59,214 bases of DNA, from the NCBI GenBank assembly GCA_030600585.1, contig JAUVLU010000013.1, positions 1-59,214 on the forward strand, given 5' to 3'. The notes under the pieces were generated by a model, which searched no databases, was not told where the DNA came from, and was given only the letters and a program-made list of their open reading frames with translations. The stretch's first letter is position 1; each line of letters begins with the position of its first letter. This stretch comes from Candidatus Cloacimonadota bacterium. Lineage in GTDB: Bacteria > Cloacimonadota > Cloacimonadia > Cloacimonadales > TCS61. The position numbers were made by a program, and so were the translations under genes. Shown in pieces: positions 1 to 8,754 of this stretch.

Positions 1-1
1 A

Positions 2-118
2 AATACAACAAACTCCCTTGAAGGAAAGTTTTCAAGACTGAAAACAAAACTTAGAGTTCATTCAGGATTAAAAGAGTGGAGAAAAAGAAGGATTATTGAT
101 GAAATTCTATCCAAATAG
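2..118 (+). CDS. 3' end of an insertion-sequence transposase (cut by window edge)
   Basis: An open frame enters from the left edge and gives 38 residues before the TAG stop at 116-118. It contains NTTNSLEGKFSRLKTKLRVH followed by SGLKEWRKRR. The N-T-x-N-x-x-E-G block with the following basic helix resembles the C-terminal end of the DDE catalytic domain in IS256/MULE-like transposases, where the last catalytic glutamate lies. I cannot name the IS family from this fragment. The terminal inverted repeat should lie just downstream, but its other copy is outside the window. Confidence 0.55.
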   Translation, partial: NTTNSLEGKFSRLKTKLRVHSGLKEWRKRRIIDEILSK

Positions 119-473
119 CAACCCAAAATGTCCATTAAGCCTAGATTTATTGAATCATACAGGAACGGTGTTCAAAAAAAATATCTGATTCAATCAAGAT
201 GATTGAACCAACAAGAATATCATTTTTTACTTTCTGATTTTTGCTTTTATCTTTTTTTTATTTGACATAAAAGAACAAATAAACATTTAAATTTGATGTG
301 TAAGAGATTTTTTTTACAGTAATCATTAAGACCAGAACATACAAGAAAAGAAACAAAATACTCAGTGATTGGTTGATGTAATTTAATCTTTTTTCCGTTT
401 CTAATGAGGGGGAAACAGGAAAATGGTTAATTGTACATTTAATAAAAACTACCCTTACAGGAGGAGGGAAAAG
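119..473. other. intergenic region after the transposase
   Basis: About 350 bases without a gene. The first part presumably holds the right end of the insertion sequence, but I cannot define an inverted repeat without the left end. A TTTGACATAAAAGAA element at 261-275 closely matches elements upstream of the genes at 7201 and 10587 and may be promoter-like. An AT-rich leader with an A-rich run at about 340-358 precedes the next gene. Nothing else is recognisable. Confidence 0.4.
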
Positions 474-1271
474 ATGAAAAAAAAGAAACTCTTTTTAGCG
501 TTTATCACCTTATTCTTAATTTCTCAGGCTTTTGCCGGCTGGGTGATAGAAGAGATGTCTTCCTATGGTGAAGAACAAAAAACCACAGAGATTAACTATG
601 TTCAGCAGAACAAAGTAAAATCTGTAGGTTCAAGAACAACTATAATCAATTTAGAAAAAGGGATTTTTTACTTTATTGTCTCCGAGCGCGAAACATATTG
701 GAGCGGTACACCCATAGAATTCCGAAAGCTCATGGAAGAAGGTAAAAAAATGATGGAAGAACACCAACTTAAAAATATGCCGCCTGAGCAAAGAGAAGCT
801 TATAAGCAGTACATGAAAACCAGAGAAGAAGAAGTTAAAACAGTTCCTCCCAAACAAAAAGTAGAAGTGAAAAAGACCTCGGGAAAAGCCAAGATAGCCG
901 GTTACTCCGGACAGAAATATGAGATATGGGTTGATGGAAAACTGAAAGAAGAGTTATGGGTCTGTGCCGATATAATGCCCCAAGACGAGATCGATATTAA
1001 TAAACTTGAACAATTCTTTGAAACGATGAACGAACCCAATAAAGATGAAGGTTCTTACAAATCCTCTCCCGAATATGAAAAGATAGCAACATATATGGAA
1101 AAAGGATATAAACTCAAGAAGATAACATACGATGAGCATGGCATGGAAAAATCGGTGAGTGAGACTGTAAAAATCGAGAAAAAGAATATTGCTGATTCTG
1201 AGTTTAAGGTACCCAAAAACTACAAAAAATTGAATGATGAAGAATTTATCAGGGGAATGATGAAACAATAA
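474..1271 (+). CDS. secreted DUF4412-like protein
   Basis: This 265-residue exported protein starts with a clear signal peptide (MKKKKLFLAFITLFLISQAFA, cleavage after AFA). I chose the ATG at 474 because GAGGAGGG lies 5 bases upstream; the longer frame from 423 has no such site and only adds a non-signal prefix. The mature part starts WVIEEMSSYG, has a charged helical stretch (about residues 80-130, rich in EE and KK), then IAGYSGQKYEIWVDGKLKEE. That layout is typical of DUF4412 proteins, which share a LolA-like half-barrel fold, with the late Cys in ELWVCAD. Its ligand is unknown. It stands alone, with a palindromic repeat immediately downstream. Confidence 0.6.
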   Translation: MKKKKLFLAFITLFLISQAFAGWVIEEMSSYGEEQKTTEINYVQQNKVKSVGSRTTIINLEKGIFYFIVSERETYWSGTPIEFRKLMEEGKKMMEEHQLKNMPPEQREAYKQYMKTREEEVKTVPPKQKVEVKKTSGKAKIAGYSGQKYEIWVDGKLKEELWVCADIMPQDEIDINKLEQFFETMNEPNKDEGSYKSSPEYEKIATYMEKGYKLKKITYDEHGMEKSVSETVKIEKKNIADSEFKVPKNYKKLNDEEFIRGMMKQ

Positions 1272-1284
1272 CATCTATACAACA

Positions 1285-1337
1285 ACCTTCCAAAGGTCTC
1301 ATAAAAAGTAACTATAATTTGTCGACATTTGGAAGGT
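1285..1337. repeat. imperfect inverted repeat (CCTTCC/GGAAGG family)
   Basis: The left arm ACCTTCCAAAGGTC (1285-1298) and right arm GACATTTGGAAGGT (1324-1337) pair at 13 of 14 positions across a 25-base AT-rich loop. It lies 14 bases after a stop codon but has no T-run, so it looks more like a palindromic intergenic repeat than a terminator. Related short palindromes occur at 34693-34742 and 26029-26060. Confidence 0.6.
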
Positions 1338-1360
1338 ATCGTTAAATATTAAATTTATTG

Positions 1361-1395
1361 AAAAACCAATTAAGTTTTAGAATACAAAGAGAAAA
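1361..1395 (+). promoter_or_regulatory. conserved leader element shared by surface-protein genes
   Basis: The 35 bases that include TTAAGTTTTAGAATACAAAG align with 7026-7060 and 10503-10537, each upstream of a gene for a secreted protein with a sorting domain. The shared pattern is roughly AAAAgCAnTTrAGnTTTrGrAkTAyrAAGAGrAAm. Conservation in otherwise diverged intergenic DNA suggests a promoter or untranslated leader. Its role is inferred. Confidence 0.4.
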
Positions 1396-1459
1396 TTTGA
1401 TTGTTAAATGTGAAGGTAATATTAACTTAAGTATTCAATTGTTTAAATTGGAGATTTAA

Positions 1460-3631
1460 ATGAAAAAAATTATTTTAGTCGTTTTTATAACATTCCTTTT
1501 AAATTTATCAGCAACTATTATTAATATCCCCGACGATTACGCTACAATACAAGAAGGAATAAACGCTTCCGTAAATAGTGATACGCTTTTAGTGCAACCA
1601 GACACCTACATTGAAAACATAAATTTCAATGGAAAAAACATAACTATTGCTTCTTTGTTCCTAACTACAGAAGATACATCTTATATCTCTCAAACGGTTA
1701 TCGATGGTAATCAGGCAGGTAGTGTAGTTACTTTTGAAAGCGGTGAAGATTCAACTGCTGTTTTATGTGGATTTACAATTTGTAATGGTGATGCTCTTCA
1801 CGGTGGTGGAATAAAAATTCTTAACTCAGCGTATCCTGAGTTAAATTATTTGATTATTCAAAACAATTTCTCAAGCTGGATCGGTGGAGGAGGTATTTAT
1901 TGTTTTTCAGCAGGTTGCAAATTATCAAATTCATTAATAAGAAACAATTCTTCAGAAATTTTAGGTGGTGGTATTTTATTTAGAGATTCTGTTTCTGAAA
2001 TATTGAATACTCTAATTATTAACAATAATTCAGAATCCGGAGGAGGAGCTTGTTTTTTTAATAGTAGTATTCAAATGGCAGATTGTACAATCAGTGATAA
2101 CCATTCTACTAATTTTGGTGGTGGATTATTTTTTTTAGCAAACAATTATAGCACTTTCTTGTCATCAACCACAATATCTGATAATATTAGTGATTATCTT
2201 GGTGGTGGTGTTTTCATTATAGATCCTGAAAATATTATTTTTGATCCAATTAACAGGTGTAGTATTTATAATAATTCGATCAATTATAGTAGAGGAGTTG
2301 GTTCAGATATCTTTATTGGAGAGCCTCTTCCAATGATTGTTGTTTTAGATACATTCACTGTTTTTCAACCTTCAGATTATTATGCTTCACCTATAGATTT
2401 TATCGAGTTTGATATACTCCACTCAACCCAAGAGGATTTAATTAACGCAGATTTGTATGTCTCTATTAATGGAGATGATTCTAATATCGGAATTTCACCG
2501 GAATTTCCTTTAAAGAAAATTCAAACAGCTATAGAAAGAATTTATACAGATTCATTAAACCATAATACTATTCATTTATTGCCTGGTGTGTATAGCCCAT
2601 CAACAACCGGAGAAATATTTCCAGTACATTCTATGAGTCATCTAACAATTTTAGGAACTTCCGCAGATGAAGTGGTTTTAGATTCTGAACAAACAAATAC
2701 TGTTCTGGAAATTGAGAATCTTAATAATGCTATAATTCAAAATGTTACAATTCGGAATGGTCTTTCCTCTTATTACGGAGGTGGAATCAGATGTCATATG
2801 GCTGACTTTAAAATTGAAAACTGCTTATTAATAAACAATTTTTCTGAAGAGTATGGAGGAGCAATTTTCTGTGATGAAACAAATCTTCAAATTACTAAAT
2901 GTACAATATCAAATAATGATGCAGATCATGGCGGAGCTATTTGTTGCAATTCAAATAATGAAATTGAAATATCTAACTCTATCTTTTTTTTTAATGAGCA
3001 GGAAATTAGTTTGTTAGCTATGCTTAGTCACGGTGAATCTAATATTTTTACCGCAACATATTCCGATATTTCCGGAGGAGAAGAAGCCATCGAAGGAAAT
3101 AGTAATCAACTTAACACCATTTATTGGGAAAACAATATTGATGAAGATCCTCAATTTATTGATTATATAAATGATGATTACCATTTATCAGAATTTTCAC
3201 CATGCATAGATGCAGGAGATCCCAATTCACCATTAGACCCGGATGGTACAATTGCTGATATAGGTGTTTTCTTTTTTGATCAAACATCAATTGAACAAGA
3301 TATTATTTCTGAGTGTTCATTTAATTTATCAAATTATCCCAATCCATTCAATCCAACCACAACGATCAGTTTTAATTTAACCACCAGCCTTCGCCAAGGC
3401 TACGCCGGGCAGGCAGAGATTACGGAGAACACGGGGTTGGTGATATATAATCTGAAAGGTCAGAAAATCAAAACCTTTTCAAATCTCCAAATCACCCAAT
3501 TTCCAAATCAGCAAATTATTTGGGACGGAACTGATGAAAACAATCAATCGGTTTCTTCAGGAATTTATTTCTATAAATTAAATGTGAACGGTAAAATTAA
3601 AGCTGTTAAGAAATGCTTGCTGTTGAAATAA
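1460..3631 (+). CDS. secreted right-handed beta-helix protein with Por/T9SS-type sorting domain
   Basis: A 723-residue secreted protein. The signal peptide is MKKIILVVFITFLLNLSAT. Next comes IINIPDDYATIQEGINASV, typical of pectate-lyase-like right-handed beta-helices, with many GGG-I-x-N turns such as LHGGGIKILNS, WIGGGGIYC and YGGGIRCHMADF. There seem to be two helical parts, at about residues 20-300 and 320-600; the second opens with LYVSINGDDSNIGISPEFPL, a DUF1565-like start. The C-terminal 95 residues are a sorting domain (SNYPNPFNPTTTISF ... SSGIYFYKL ... KKCLLLK) that should direct outer-membrane export and surface attachment. The domain carries two unusual in-frame inserts, at about 3386-3420 and 3483-3518. 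No catalytic residues can be assigned. The role is probably adhesion or glycan binding. Confidence 0.75.
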   Translation: MKKIILVVFITFLLNLSATIINIPDDYATIQEGINASVNSDTLLVQPDTYIENINFNGKNITIASLFLTTEDTSYISQTVIDGNQAGSVVTFESGEDSTAVLCGFTICNGDALHGGGIKILNSAYPELNYLIIQNNFSSWIGGGGIYCFSAGCKLSNSLIRNNSSEILGGGILFRDSVSEILNTLIINNNSESGGGACFFNSSIQMADCTISDNHSTNFGGGLFFLANNYSTFLSSTTISDNISDYLGGGVFIIDPENIIFDPINRCSIYNNSINYSRGVGSDIFIGEPLPMIVVLDTFTVFQPSDYYASPIDFIEFDILHSTQEDLINADLYVSINGDDSNIGISPEFPLKKIQTAIERIYTDSLNHNTIHLLPGVYSPSTTGEIFPVHSMSHLTILGTSADEVVLDSEQTNTVLEIENLNNAIIQNVTIRNGLSSYYGGGIRCHMADFKIENCLLINNFSEEYGGAIFCDETNLQITKCTISNNDADHGGAICCNSNNEIEISNSIFFFNEQEISLLAMLSHGESNIFTATYSDISGGEEAIEGNSNQLNTIYWENNIDEDPQFIDYINDDYHLSEFSPCIDAGDPNSPLDPDGTIADIGVFFFDQTSIEQDIISECSFNLSNYPNPFNPTTTISFNLTTSLRQGYAGQAEITENTGLVIYNLKGQKIKTFSNLQITQFPNQQIIWDGTDENNQSVSSGIYFYKLNVNGKIKAVKKCLLLK
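3386..3420. repeat. palindromic insert inside the sorting domain
   Basis: AGCCTT-CGCC-AAGGCT (3386-3401) is a perfect 6 bp hairpin followed by GC-rich ACGCCGGGCAGGC. It encodes SLRQGYAGQ, which breaks the expected strand between TISFNL and LVIYNLKGQ. Its base composition contrasts with the AT-rich gene. It looks like a short interspersed element tolerated in frame. Confidence 0.55.
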
Positions 3632-3715
3632 GGAAGTTGTTTGAACAATACTGACAGGATCAGTACGTAGAACCTGTCATTATGGAAACGTTATCATTAT
3701 TAAATTGGAGGAAAG
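3632..3715. repeat. 84 bp spacer repeat, copy A
   Basis: This whole spacer is repeated at 8671-8754 with, by my alignment, only three differences. Both copies follow a KCLLLK-stop 3' end and end in the same ribosome-binding site (TTGGAGGAAAG) directly before an ATG. An internal hairpin TGACAGG/CCTGTCA (about 3650-3677) is kept in both. Confidence 0.85.
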
Positions 3716-4420
3716 ATGAGAAAACAAATAATATGCCTTATCCTATTTTTTTTCCTGGTTTTTTATCCAGCAACTTCCTATTGTAAAAAAACTTATGAAG
3801 AAAAAAGAAAATCAATGGTTGAATGGCAGATCAAAGATAGAGGAATCAATGATAATGGTGTATTGAATGCAATGAACACTGTTCCCAGGCACTTATTCGT
3901 GCCAAAAATCTACCGCTCAACATCATATTCAGATCGCCCCTTGCCGATCGGTTTTGGACAAACAATTTCACAACCTTATATTGTTGCTTTAATGACAGAA
4001 TATCTCAAGCTCGATAAAGATGATAAAGTTTTGGAAGTAGGAACAGGCTCGGGTTATCAAGCAGCAATATTATCTCAGATAACAGATAACGTTTATACGA
4101 TCGAGATTGTTGAAAAATTGTATGAGCGAACTGATGATATGCTTAAAACTTCCGGTTATAAAAAGATTCACACGAAATGTGCAGATGGATATTTTGGCTG
4201 GGAAGAATTCGCTCCTTATGATGCAATCATCGTAACTTGCGCTGCTGAATTCATTCCTCCTCCACTCATTGCTCAACTTAAAATCGGTGGCAGAATGTGC
4301 ATTCCGGTTGGACCTCCTTTCAGAATCCAGAACCTGCTTCTCATCACTAAAAAATCGGAAACTGAAATCGTAACAGAAGTTATAACAAGTGTAAGATTTG
4401 TTCCTTTAATACGAGAATAA
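3716..4420 (+). CDS. pcm: protein-L-isoaspartate O-methyltransferase, exported form
   Basis: This enzyme methylates isoaspartyl residues with S-adenosylmethionine so that damaged proteins can be repaired. The family signature is complete: VPRHLFVP, the substrate loop GFGQTISQPYIVALM, the SAM-binding motif LEVGTGSGYQAAIL, and a C-terminal GGRMCIPVG strand. Unusually, the 234-residue protein starts with a signal peptide (MRKQIICLILFFFLVFYPATSYC), so it should act in the periplasm or as an anchored protein; a Cys at its end leaves lipidation possible. The upstream spacer and ribosome-binding site are a copy of those before the gene at 8755. The methyltransferase assignment is firm; the location is inferred. 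Confidence 0.9.
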   Translation: MRKQIICLILFFFLVFYPATSYCKKTYEEKRKSMVEWQIKDRGINDNGVLNAMNTVPRHLFVPKIYRSTSYSDRPLPIGFGQTISQPYIVALMTEYLKLDKDDKVLEVGTGSGYQAAILSQITDNVYTIEIVEKLYERTDDMLKTSGYKKIHTKCADGYFGWEEFAPYDAIIVTCAAEFIPPPLIAQLKIGGRMCIPVGPPFRIQNLLLITKKSETEIVTEVITSVRFVPLIRE

Positions 4421-4428
4421 AAAATATA

Positions 4429-4469
4429 GACCTTACGGATGGTTGAGGAACGAAACCTCCGTAATGGTC
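4429..4469. repeat. dispersed 41 bp palindromic repeat (inverted copy at 26124-26165)
   Basis: GACCTTACGGATGGTTGAG and CGAAACCTCCGTAATGGTC flank a three-base centre. The reverse complement of 26124-26165 carries both flanks identically and differs only in the centre. The two ends form an imperfect inverted repeat. It is followed by a short GC-richer stretch (about 4500-4555) that resembles other interspersed repeats. Confidence 0.75.
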
Positions 4470-4565
4470 AGGAAAGAAAAATAAGTTATTTTTATTTCTT
4501 CGTGTCTTTGCCTGTCGCGGCGAAACAAAGTGAAGACGGATGCCTTTGTGGCAAGGAATTATTAA

Positions 4566-6974
4566 ATGAAAAATAAGCTTGAAAATTCAGAAACTAAATT
4601 CATCCAACCTGTTATTTTCTTCACCTCTTTCACGATTCTTTGCTATGAAATAATTTTTATCAGGATATTCGCAATCACGCAGTGGCAAAATCTTTCTTCG
4701 CTCATCATCAGCATGGCACTTCTAAGTTTCGGAGTAAGTGGAACAGCAATCGTATTCTTTAAAAACAAGATAGAAAAACATTTCAATAAATTCATTTTTT
4801 CTACATTAGTCCTCTTCCCTATTTCAATGAGTTTGGGGTTTATTATATTTTGCAAAATCCCCTTTAACCCTTTTGAAATTGGAATCGATAATCGCCAGAT
4901 CATTTACCTTTTTTTATACTTTATTGTGATGGGAATTCCCTTTGTTTTTGCAGCTTCTACCATTGGAATTACTTTAACAAAATTCCCAATCAGCAAGACT
5001 TATTTTTCAAATTTAACAGGTTCCGGAATCGGAGCGATCTTTGTTGTTCTTATCTCATATTTTCTGCATCCGTTTTCTGCGTTGCTATTTATCACAATAG
5101 TCGCCTTCATTATTACAATTGTTTTCTCTATAAATCTGAGTAAAAAAATCATTTTATTTACAATAGTTTTTTCTATTATTTTTACTTCTCTTTTTTATCT
5201 TGCTTTTGATAAATTCAAACTGAAAAAGATCTCGCAATACAAAGCAATTTCTTATGCCTTAAATCTGCCGGAAGCAGAAATAATTGAAGAGAGATATTCT
5301 CCGCTTGGACTTGTACAAGTTGTTCAGGCAAAAGGATTAAGATCAACCGTAGGACTCAGCTTCCTTTCCAAACATCAAGTTCCTGAACAAAAAGGGATCT
5401 TTTATGATGGAGAAGTAATGAGTGCGATCACTCCTTTCGATGGAGATAAAAACTCAATTCTATATCTGAATGATATTCCTTCGAGTCTGCCCCACTTCCT
5501 ATTGGAGAAAAAAGATAAAGCTCTCATCGTGGGAGTCGGTGGCGGGATGGGTCTGTTAAAAGCATTATTACACAATTTTAAAGAGATAATAGGTCTTGAA
5601 CTGAACCAGAATGTTATTTCTCTGATGAAGAATGAATTTGCGGAATATTCGGGAAATATTTATAAAAATGAAAAAATCCAAATCATAAAAAAAGAGGCAC
5701 GCGGGTTTATCAGAAATTCAGATGAAAAATACGATTTAATAGAAGTTTCCATGCTGGATACTTACAACACTGCATCTTCAGGAATTTATGCTTTGAACGA
5801 AACTTATCTTTATACGGTCGAATCGATTCAAGATTTTTATCAGCATTTGGATGATGAGGGAATGCTGGCAATTACAAGGTGGGTTGTGAATCCTCCAAGA
5901 GATAATCTTAAACTGCTGAATATTTGTATTTCCGCACTTGAAAAACTGGAGATCAAAGATATTGGCAAACACATTATTTTTATCAGAAGTATCCAGGCAA
6001 CAACACTTGTAATTTCCAAAAAGCCGATAAGCGAAAATCAAATAAATATCTTAAAAGAATTCTGTGAATCACGTCTTTTTGATGTCTGTTATTATGATGG
6101 AATTAAGGAAAATGAGACGAACAGATTTATCAAACTCGATACACCAATTTACTTTTTGGCAGCAAAACAATTACTTTCCGAAAACAAACATAATTTCATC
6201 AAAGATTACGAATTCGATATAAAAACAACTTCGGATAACAGACCCTATTTTTACAATATCTTCAAAATGAAAATGCTGAAATACATTCGGGAATACGGCA
6301 CTGATAAAATCCCATTTACGCAGTGGGGATATTTCACGCTCATTATTCTGCTCATTCCTGTTCTGATGATCAGTTTTGTTTTGATCGTTTTACCATTATT
6401 TTTTATTCGGAAAAAGCAAAACAATCTCAATGGAAATATCATCGCATATTTTGGTTTGATCGGTATCGGTTTCTTCTTTGTGGAAATGCCGCTCATCCAG
6501 AAGCTGATTTTATTTCTATCTCATCCCACTTATTCTTTGAGCGTAATAATCTCTGCTTTGCTCATATTTTCTGGAATCGGCAGCTATTTCTCCGATAAAA
6601 TATTTCCCTCCAAACACAGGATATTTTATGCAAGTTTGATAATTATAAGTATAACTATTTTCTATCTTTTCTGTTTAGAGCCAATACTCTCAATCTTCAT
6701 GAACCAAAATGAAATAATAAAAATTTGCATTACAATTCTATTTCTAATGCCTTTAGGTTTTTTTATGGGAATACCATTTCCACAGGGTCTGATAAGAATT
6801 AAAAAAACGGATTCATCAAGAGTTGCCTGGGCTTGGGGAATTAATGGGTTTTTCTCTGTTATCAGCACTATTTTAGCAACAATTGCAGCAATCTTATTTG
6901 GTTTTAAATTCGTCTTTATTATTGCTTCAGTCTGCTACCTAACAGCAGGTTTAATCTCATTAAAATTGGAATGA
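4566..6974 (+). CDS. polytopic membrane protein with spermidine-synthase-like domain
   Basis: An 802-residue fusion. About six hydrophobic segments (residues 15-215) precede a soluble Rossmann domain (about 225-560) like polyamine aminopropyltransferases. The SAM-type loop is VGVGGGMGLLKALL, followed by an acidic strand end IIGLELNQNVI and YDLIEVSMLDTYNTASSG. Another set of hydrophobic segments follows (about 585-800). The layout matches the fused MFS/spermidine-synthase family. In true spermidine synthases the motif is GGGDG plus a catalytic aspartate; here it is GGGMG, so aminopropyl transfer is not assured. It stands alone after the repeat at 4429. The substrate is unknown. Confidence 0.75.
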   Translation: MKNKLENSETKFIQPVIFFTSFTILCYEIIFIRIFAITQWQNLSSLIISMALLSFGVSGTAIVFFKNKIEKHFNKFIFSTLVLFPISMSLGFIIFCKIPFNPFEIGIDNRQIIYLFLYFIVMGIPFVFAASTIGITLTKFPISKTYFSNLTGSGIGAIFVVLISYFLHPFSALLFITIVAFIITIVFSINLSKKIILFTIVFSIIFTSLFYLAFDKFKLKKISQYKAISYALNLPEAEIIEERYSPLGLVQVVQAKGLRSTVGLSFLSKHQVPEQKGIFYDGEVMSAITPFDGDKNSILYLNDIPSSLPHFLLEKKDKALIVGVGGGMGLLKALLHNFKEIIGLELNQNVISLMKNEFAEYSGNIYKNEKIQIIKKEARGFIRNSDEKYDLIEVSMLDTYNTASSGIYALNETYLYTVESIQDFYQHLDDEGMLAITRWVVNPPRDNLKLLNICISALEKLEIKDIGKHIIFIRSIQATTLVISKKPISENQINILKEFCESRLFDVCYYDGIKENETNRFIKLDTPIYFLAAKQLLSENKHNFIKDYEFDIKTTSDNRPYFYNIFKMKMLKYIREYGTDKIPFTQWGYFTLIILLIPVLMISFVLIVLPLFFIRKKQNNLNGNIIAYFGLIGIGFFFVEMPLIQKLILFLSHPTYSLSVIISALLIFSGIGSYFSDKIFPSKHRIFYASLIIISITIFYLFCLEPILSIFMNQNEIIKICITILFLMPLGFFMGIPFPQGLIRIKKTDSSRVAWAWGINGFFSVISTILATIAAILFGFKFVFIIASVCYLTAGLISLKLE

Positions 6975-7007
6975 ACATTCGTTGATCTTAACTCATGGTT
7001 TTTATTA

Positions 7008-7060
7008 TTTGACACAATAGAATTGAAAAGCAAGTTGAGATTTGGAATACGAAGAGGAAC
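7008..7060 (+). promoter_or_regulatory. promoter-like element and conserved leader
   Basis: TTTGACACAATAGAA (7008-7022) and the following AGATTTGGAATACGAAGAGG (7038-7057) match elements at 10485-10537, and in part those at 261 and 1361. TTGACA looks like a -35 box, but no good -10 sits 17 bases downstream, so the true start site is unclear. It lies 140 bases upstream of the gene at 7201. Confidence 0.4.
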
Positions 7061-7200
7061 TTTAAAGGAGATTATTCAAATTAAATTTATGATTATAAAT
7101 GAGATCTTCGAAACATTTGTCTTATACACACCCAAATTTTGTAGTGTTTATGACAGATGTGAAGAGATTACATATGTTATAAGCAATTTAAAGAGGAAAG

Positions 7201-8670
7201 ATGAGAAATAGAATATTGTTTTTATTTGTTTGTATAATATTATCCGCACAAGTATTTGCGCAAACTGCACCGGATACCTTGTGGACTAAAACTTTTGGTG
7301 GAAGCGAATATGATTGTGCTAGGTCAGTTAAGCAGACAGTAGATGGAGGTTTTATTATAGCTGGACATACTGAATCTTATGGGATGGGATTATTCGATTG
7401 TTGGTTGATTAAAACTGATGAGGACGGAAATGAAGAGTGGAATCATACTTATGGTGGAGTTTATTATGATTATGCTTTTTCAACTCAGCAGACTATAGAT
7501 TGTGGTTATATCATTGCTGGATTTACTTATTCATATGGATCAGGTGAATCTGATTTTTGGTTGGTAAAAACGGATGAAAATGGCAACGAAGAATGGAATC
7601 ATACTTATGGTGGAGTTGATTATGATCATGCCCATTCAGTTCAGCAGACCACAGACGGAGGTTACATTATTGCTGGAAATACTACATCTTATGGAGCAGG
7701 ATTATTCGATTGTTGGTTGATTAAAACTGATGAGAACGGAAATGAAGAGTGGGATCATACTTATGGTGGAGTTGGTGATGATTTTGCTAATTCAGTTAAA
7801 CAGACAGTAGATGGAGGTTTTATTATAGCTGGACATACTGATTCTTATGGGATGGGATTATTCGATTTTTGGTTGATAAAAACTGATGAAAATGGAAATG
7901 AAGAGTGGAATCTGACTTATGGTGGTATTGATGATGATTATGCTAGTTCAGTTCAGCAAACTGTAGGTGCAGGGTATGTCGTTACTGGATTTACTTATTC
8001 ATATGGAGCAGGGGAATCTGATTTTTGGTTGGTAAAAACGGATGAAAATGGAAATGAAGAGTGGAATCAGACTTATGGTGGTATTGATGACGATAGAGCT
8101 TATTCAGTTCAACAAACCCAAGATGAAGGCTTCATTATTGCAGGAACAACTAATTCTTTTGGAGTAGGTAATTATGATTGTTGGTTAATAAAAACGGACG
8201 AGAATGGAGATGAGGAGTGGAATCAGATTTATGATTTTGATTCTTTTGATAAAGCTAGATCAGTCCAGCAGACTACAGATGGAGGTTATATTATTGCAGG
8301 ATATGGATATTGTGTAGGAAATATTTACGATGCTTGGTTAATTAGATTAGGATCAGATGTCAGTATAGTGAACAATACAATTGCAGAATCTTTAATTTCA
8401 AATTTATCCAATTACCCAAATCCGTTCAATCCTTCTACAACAATTTCATTCTCAGTTCCAGTAGAAAGCAATATTGAACTTTCAATTTATAATATAAAAG
8501 GTCAGAGAATAAAATCACTAGCAAATGAATCTTTTGAAAGCGGAAATTATTCAATTGTCTGGAATGGTGATGATGATTTAGGTAATTCTGTAAGTTCAGG
8601 AATTTATTTGTACAATTTGAAAGTAGATGGTAAAAATGAAGCAGTGAAAAAATGTTTGCTGTTGAAATAA
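7201..8670 (+). CDS. secreted seven-repeat (propeller-like) protein with sorting domain
   Basis: A 489-residue secreted protein with signal peptide MRNRILFLFVCIILSAQVFA. Seven repeats of about 52 residues follow (about 30-390), each of the form SVQQTTDGGYIIAG ... DFWLIKTDENGNEEWN ... TYGG. Seven copies of a four-strand-like unit suggest a seven-bladed beta-propeller. Repeats 1 to 3 resemble 4 to 6 in order (GMGLFD in 1 and 4, FTYSYG in 2 and 5, DCWLIK in 3 and 6), so a three-blade block was duplicated. The C-terminus is a sorting domain ending KCLLLK, without insert. The gene at 8755 is its tandem paralogue. The ligand is unknown; a role in adhesion or substrate capture is a guess. Confidence 0.75.
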   Translation: MRNRILFLFVCIILSAQVFAQTAPDTLWTKTFGGSEYDCARSVKQTVDGGFIIAGHTESYGMGLFDCWLIKTDEDGNEEWNHTYGGVYYDYAFSTQQTIDCGYIIAGFTYSYGSGESDFWLVKTDENGNEEWNHTYGGVDYDHAHSVQQTTDGGYIIAGNTTSYGAGLFDCWLIKTDENGNEEWDHTYGGVGDDFANSVKQTVDGGFIIAGHTDSYGMGLFDFWLIKTDENGNEEWNLTYGGIDDDYASSVQQTVGAGYVVTGFTYSYGAGESDFWLVKTDENGNEEWNQTYGGIDDDRAYSVQQTQDEGFIIAGTTNSFGVGNYDCWLIKTDENGDEEWNQIYDFDSFDKARSVQQTTDGGYIIAGYGYCVGNIYDAWLIRLGSDVSIVNNTIAESLISNLSNYPNPFNPSTTISFSVPVESNIELSIYNIKGQRIKSLANESFESGNYSIVWNGDDDLGNSVSSGIYLYNLKVDGKNEAVKKCLLLK

Positions 8671-8754
8671 GGAAGTTGTTTGAACACTATTGACAGGATC
8701 AGTAAGTAGAACCTGTCATTATGGAAACGTTATCATTATTAAATTGGAGGAAAG
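8671..8754. repeat. 84 bp spacer repeat, copy B
   Basis: Near-identical copy of 3632-3715, including the TGACAGG/CCTGTCA hairpin and the GGAGGAAAG ribosome-binding site. Here it separates two paralogous repeat-protein genes; at copy A it precedes pcm. Confidence 0.85.

Noticed and set aside
1285-1337. Terminator after the DUF4412-like gene
   Set aside because: The arms are separated by 25 bases and no T-run follows; it fits a repeat family better.
3386-3420. Frameshift suspected at the odd sorting-domain segment SLRQGYAGQ
   Set aside because: The frame stays open and returns to the normal domain (LVIYNLKGQ), so it is an in-frame insert, not a sequencing or coding error.
7023-7211. 62-codon open frame before the repeat-protein gene
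   Set aside because: It overlaps the start of the gene at 7201 and runs through the conserved leader; no ribosome-binding site and no family features.
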